In this document: positions 62,092-64,000 of the stretch, piece by piece
Layout: every line of letters begins with the position of its first letter
Numbering within the stretch: position 1 is the first letter of the stretch
DNA from: Pelagibacteraceae bacterium AG-349-L17
Lineage (GTDB): Bacteria; Pseudomonadota; Alphaproteobacteria; Pelagibacterales; Pelagibacteraceae
Reading direction: 5' to 3'
Length of the DNA: 64,000 nucleotides
Assembly: GCA_003278805.1 (NCBI GenBank)
Contig: QCDC01000004.1
Coordinates: forward strand, 29,299-93,298
The notes under the pieces: model-generated
Seen by the model: only the letters and a program-made list of their open reading frames with translations
What the model was told of the DNA's origin: nothing
The model's database searches: none
Translations under genes and position numbers: made by a program

Positions 62092-64000
62092 ATGTTAGGA
62101 ACAAGTAAAGATATTAAATACCCTGGTTTAAATATTTTACCACCTGGAGTTGAAAGACATGTTGTTAATGGTGGTGCTCTTACTGCTTTTCAAATTTTTC
62201 CTGATGATGAGTTAGAAATTATTAATAATGATGGTAATCAAATTTGTGAAATAATTTGTTTTAACAAAGATGGTAAGTCTGATGTTGGAATTTTAAATTT
62301 AAAATCAAACAATAAAAAAAATTTCATTAGAAATATTCTTAATGGTAAAGATGAAACGATATTAGCAACAAATTATCAATTAAAAAAAAGAAACTTAAAT
62401 ATTTCTGACTCTAAATCTTCAATCATATTTGATCCCGATACTAAAGCGGGAGAAAGGATGAAATTTAAATCAAAAGATAAATGTTTTGCTATTTTCGCTG
62501 CACCTGGCGATGATATGGATATAACAAATCAAAATCCTCCAAGTGATTTAACGATATTTATCAAGAGATTTAAAATCATAAATGATAAAGAACTAAATGT
62601 AATACCAGATCCTGTATTTGAACCTCTGTATGAAGAAAACATAAATAAAGAAACTTCTATATCTTACCAGGTAAAAGAAGGAGATTATATTCAGGTAATT
62701 AGTCCAACTGGAAGACAGTGTTCTGATTTTGTAGCATTTGATACAAAAAAATTAGAAAAAGGTATTGAAAAGGGATTAGACTGGCAAACCACTAGAACAT
62801 TTATGGGAAATACTTTTCCTGGACCTGGATTACACTCTAAATTTTATGATACAGACCATGAGCCTCTTGTTGAAGTTATAAGAGACACTGTAGGTAAACA
62901 TGATACTTTTAATCTTGCATGTACATCTAAATATTATGAAGACGCAGGATATTTTGGTCATCCAAATTGTTCAGATAATTTAACTGAAAGTATGTCAAAA
63001 TACGGAGTTCAGAAACAAAAAGGTTGGCATGCAATTAATTTGTTTTTTAACACCTCTGCTGGAGGATTAAATTCTGTTATTTCTGACGAGTCTTATTCAA
63101 GACCTGGTGACTATGTAATGTTTAAGGCTTTAAAAGATTTAACAATAGGAACAACTGCATGTCCAAGTGATATAGATCCTTGTAATTCATGGAATCCTAC
63201 TAATATATTTGTTAGAACTTACGACAAAAATAAAGAATTTAGAAAATCATTTGGTTTTAGAATGAAAACAGACTCTGAAAATAAACTTACTAGAAATTCT
63301 GGATTTTATGAGAGAACTTCAAAATTAACCAGAAACTTTGTTGATGCTAGAGGCTTTTGGCTTCCAAATGATTATACTAAACATGGTTTGGTTAATGAAT
63401 ACAATGCTTGCAGAAATGATGCTGTATTAATTGATCTGTCATCACTAAGAAAATTTGAAATAATTGGTCCTGATGCTGAAGAATTAATGAACTATGCTCT
63501 TACAAGGAATATAAAAAAACTTTCTGTTGGACAGGTTGTTTATTCTGCAATGTGTTACGAAAATGGAATGGCTTAAAGAAATTGCAAAGAAAAAGAATTT
63601 TAATGCTATTGTTAAAAACTCTACCGACCAAATCAGCAATGTATCTTTGCAAGGTCCAAAAAGTAGAGAAATCCTAAAAAAAATTATCTTTACACCACCA
63701 ACACAGCCTTCGATAGATGAGTTGGGTTGGTTCAGATTTACAATTTGTAGAGTAGAAGAACTTCAAGGGATACCATTAATTGTTTCAAGAACCGGTTATA
63801 CAGGTGAGTTAGGTTATGAGATATGGTGTCATCCAAAACATGCACCTGAAGTTTGGGATAAATTAATGGAAGCGGGTAAAGACGATGGGCTTATTCCAGC
63901 TGGGTTTGCAGCTCTAGATAAACTTAGAATTGAGGCGGGTTTAATTTTATTTGGTGCTGAGTTTGATGGTGAACAGGATCCCTTTGAAGCTGGAATAGGT
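62092..64000 (+). pseudogene. tdm: Trimethylamine-N-oxide demethylase gene, disrupted by a frameshifting internal deletion
   Basis: The first frame (62092-63576) gives 494 residues: a DUF1989 domain with candidate zinc cysteines C210, C293 (HPNCSDN) and C357/C364 (TACPSDIDPCNSW), followed by the start of a GcvT domain (NDAVLIDLSSLRKFEIIGPDAEEL). It stops at TAA 63574-63576 after CYENGMA. The next frame (63566-64000, open to the window end) continues the same GcvT domain from EWLKEIAKKK to DKLRIEAGLILFGAEFDGEQ. The conserved stretch that normally joins them (GGMxDDGTxxRL... to the Trp) is absent: roughly 30 residues, with a missing length of 2 modulo 3. Tdm converts TMAO to dimethylamine and formaldehyde. 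As sequenced it should be inactive; an assembly error is possible. Confidence 0.8.

Noticed and set aside
63577..64000. A separate GcvT gene after the tdm stop
   Set aside because: There is no start or ribosome site, and its sequence continues the interrupted tdm domain directly.

Overview
The window is an AT-rich, almost gap-free chromosomal segment of an alphaproteobacterium of the SAR11 clade ('Candidatus Pelagibacter' type). The evidence for this is the very low GC, tiny or overlapping intergenic spaces, and gene families typical of marine SAR11: several GcvT/DMGDH-type demethylating enzymes, glycine betaine/TMAO ABC transporters, trimethylamine monooxygenase, heterotetrameric sarcosine oxidase and BhmT. 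I see no rRNA, tRNA, CRISPR array, insertion sequence or prophage.

Layout. 1-3.5 kb: the end of a 3-hydroxyisobutyrate-dehydrogenase-like gene, a structured non-coding stretch, a cytochrome c'/b561 pair and an ETHE1-like persulfide dioxygenase. 3.5-8.6 kb: an iron(III) ABC operon (fbpA, a small Cys protein, fbpB, fbpC) behind a Fur/Irr-like operator, followed by azlCD. 8.6-12.1 kb: a LysR regulator, acuI (acrylyl-CoA reductase), folE, then hisI and a DUF2237 gene on the other strand. 12.1-30.5 kb: 19 co-directional, mostly overlapping minus-strand genes. They run from a Rieske oxygenase and bhmT, through a DMGDH paralogue, a methyltransferase, a SET protein, a DddP-type DMSP lyase homologue, a kinase/nucleotidyltransferase pair, a 2OG dioxygenase and an enoyl-CoA hydratase, to a second DMGDH, etfBA and ETF-QO. 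30.7-34.8 kb: a plus-strand operon for a betaine-type binding protein, a permease, a MetF-like reductase and a DmdA-like GcvT-family protein. 35-39 kb: small membrane proteins and a DUF3726 / unknown 554-aa / dipeptidase cluster. 39-44 kb: purEK, cspA, a racemase and an EamA transporter. 44-51 kb: soxBDAG and fhs. 51-56.7 kb: a GATase/Fe-alcohol dehydrogenase pair, tmm, gpsA and glpK. 56.7-64 kb: a betaine/TMAO transporter (proX, two unusual genes, proV, a fused proW) and a trimethylamine-N-oxide demethylase gene (tdm) that is broken by a frameshifting internal deletion.

Function. Most of the window reads as a one-carbon and methylated-osmolyte catabolic region. Betaine-type compounds would be imported, demethylated stepwise (Rieske or BhmT to dimethylglycine, DMGDH to sarcosine, SoxBDAG to glycine), the electrons passed through ETF and ETF-QO to ubiquinone, and the C1 units handled through tetrahydrofolate (MetF-like, Fhs). 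DddP plus AcuI suggests DMSP cleavage with acrylate detoxification. Tmm plus Tdm would oxidise methylamines, but Tdm looks non-functional as sequenced.

The best candidates for undescribed biology are the six-gene block at 21.9-25.8 kb (2OG dioxygenase, nucleotidyltransferase, APS-kinase-like, DddP, SET and methyltransferase genes), the DUF3726/554-aa/dipeptidase/mini-zinc-ribbon block at 35.5-39 kb, and a multi-hairpin RNA candidate at 0.45-0.61 kb. All functional calls rest on reading motifs by eye. No database search was possible.
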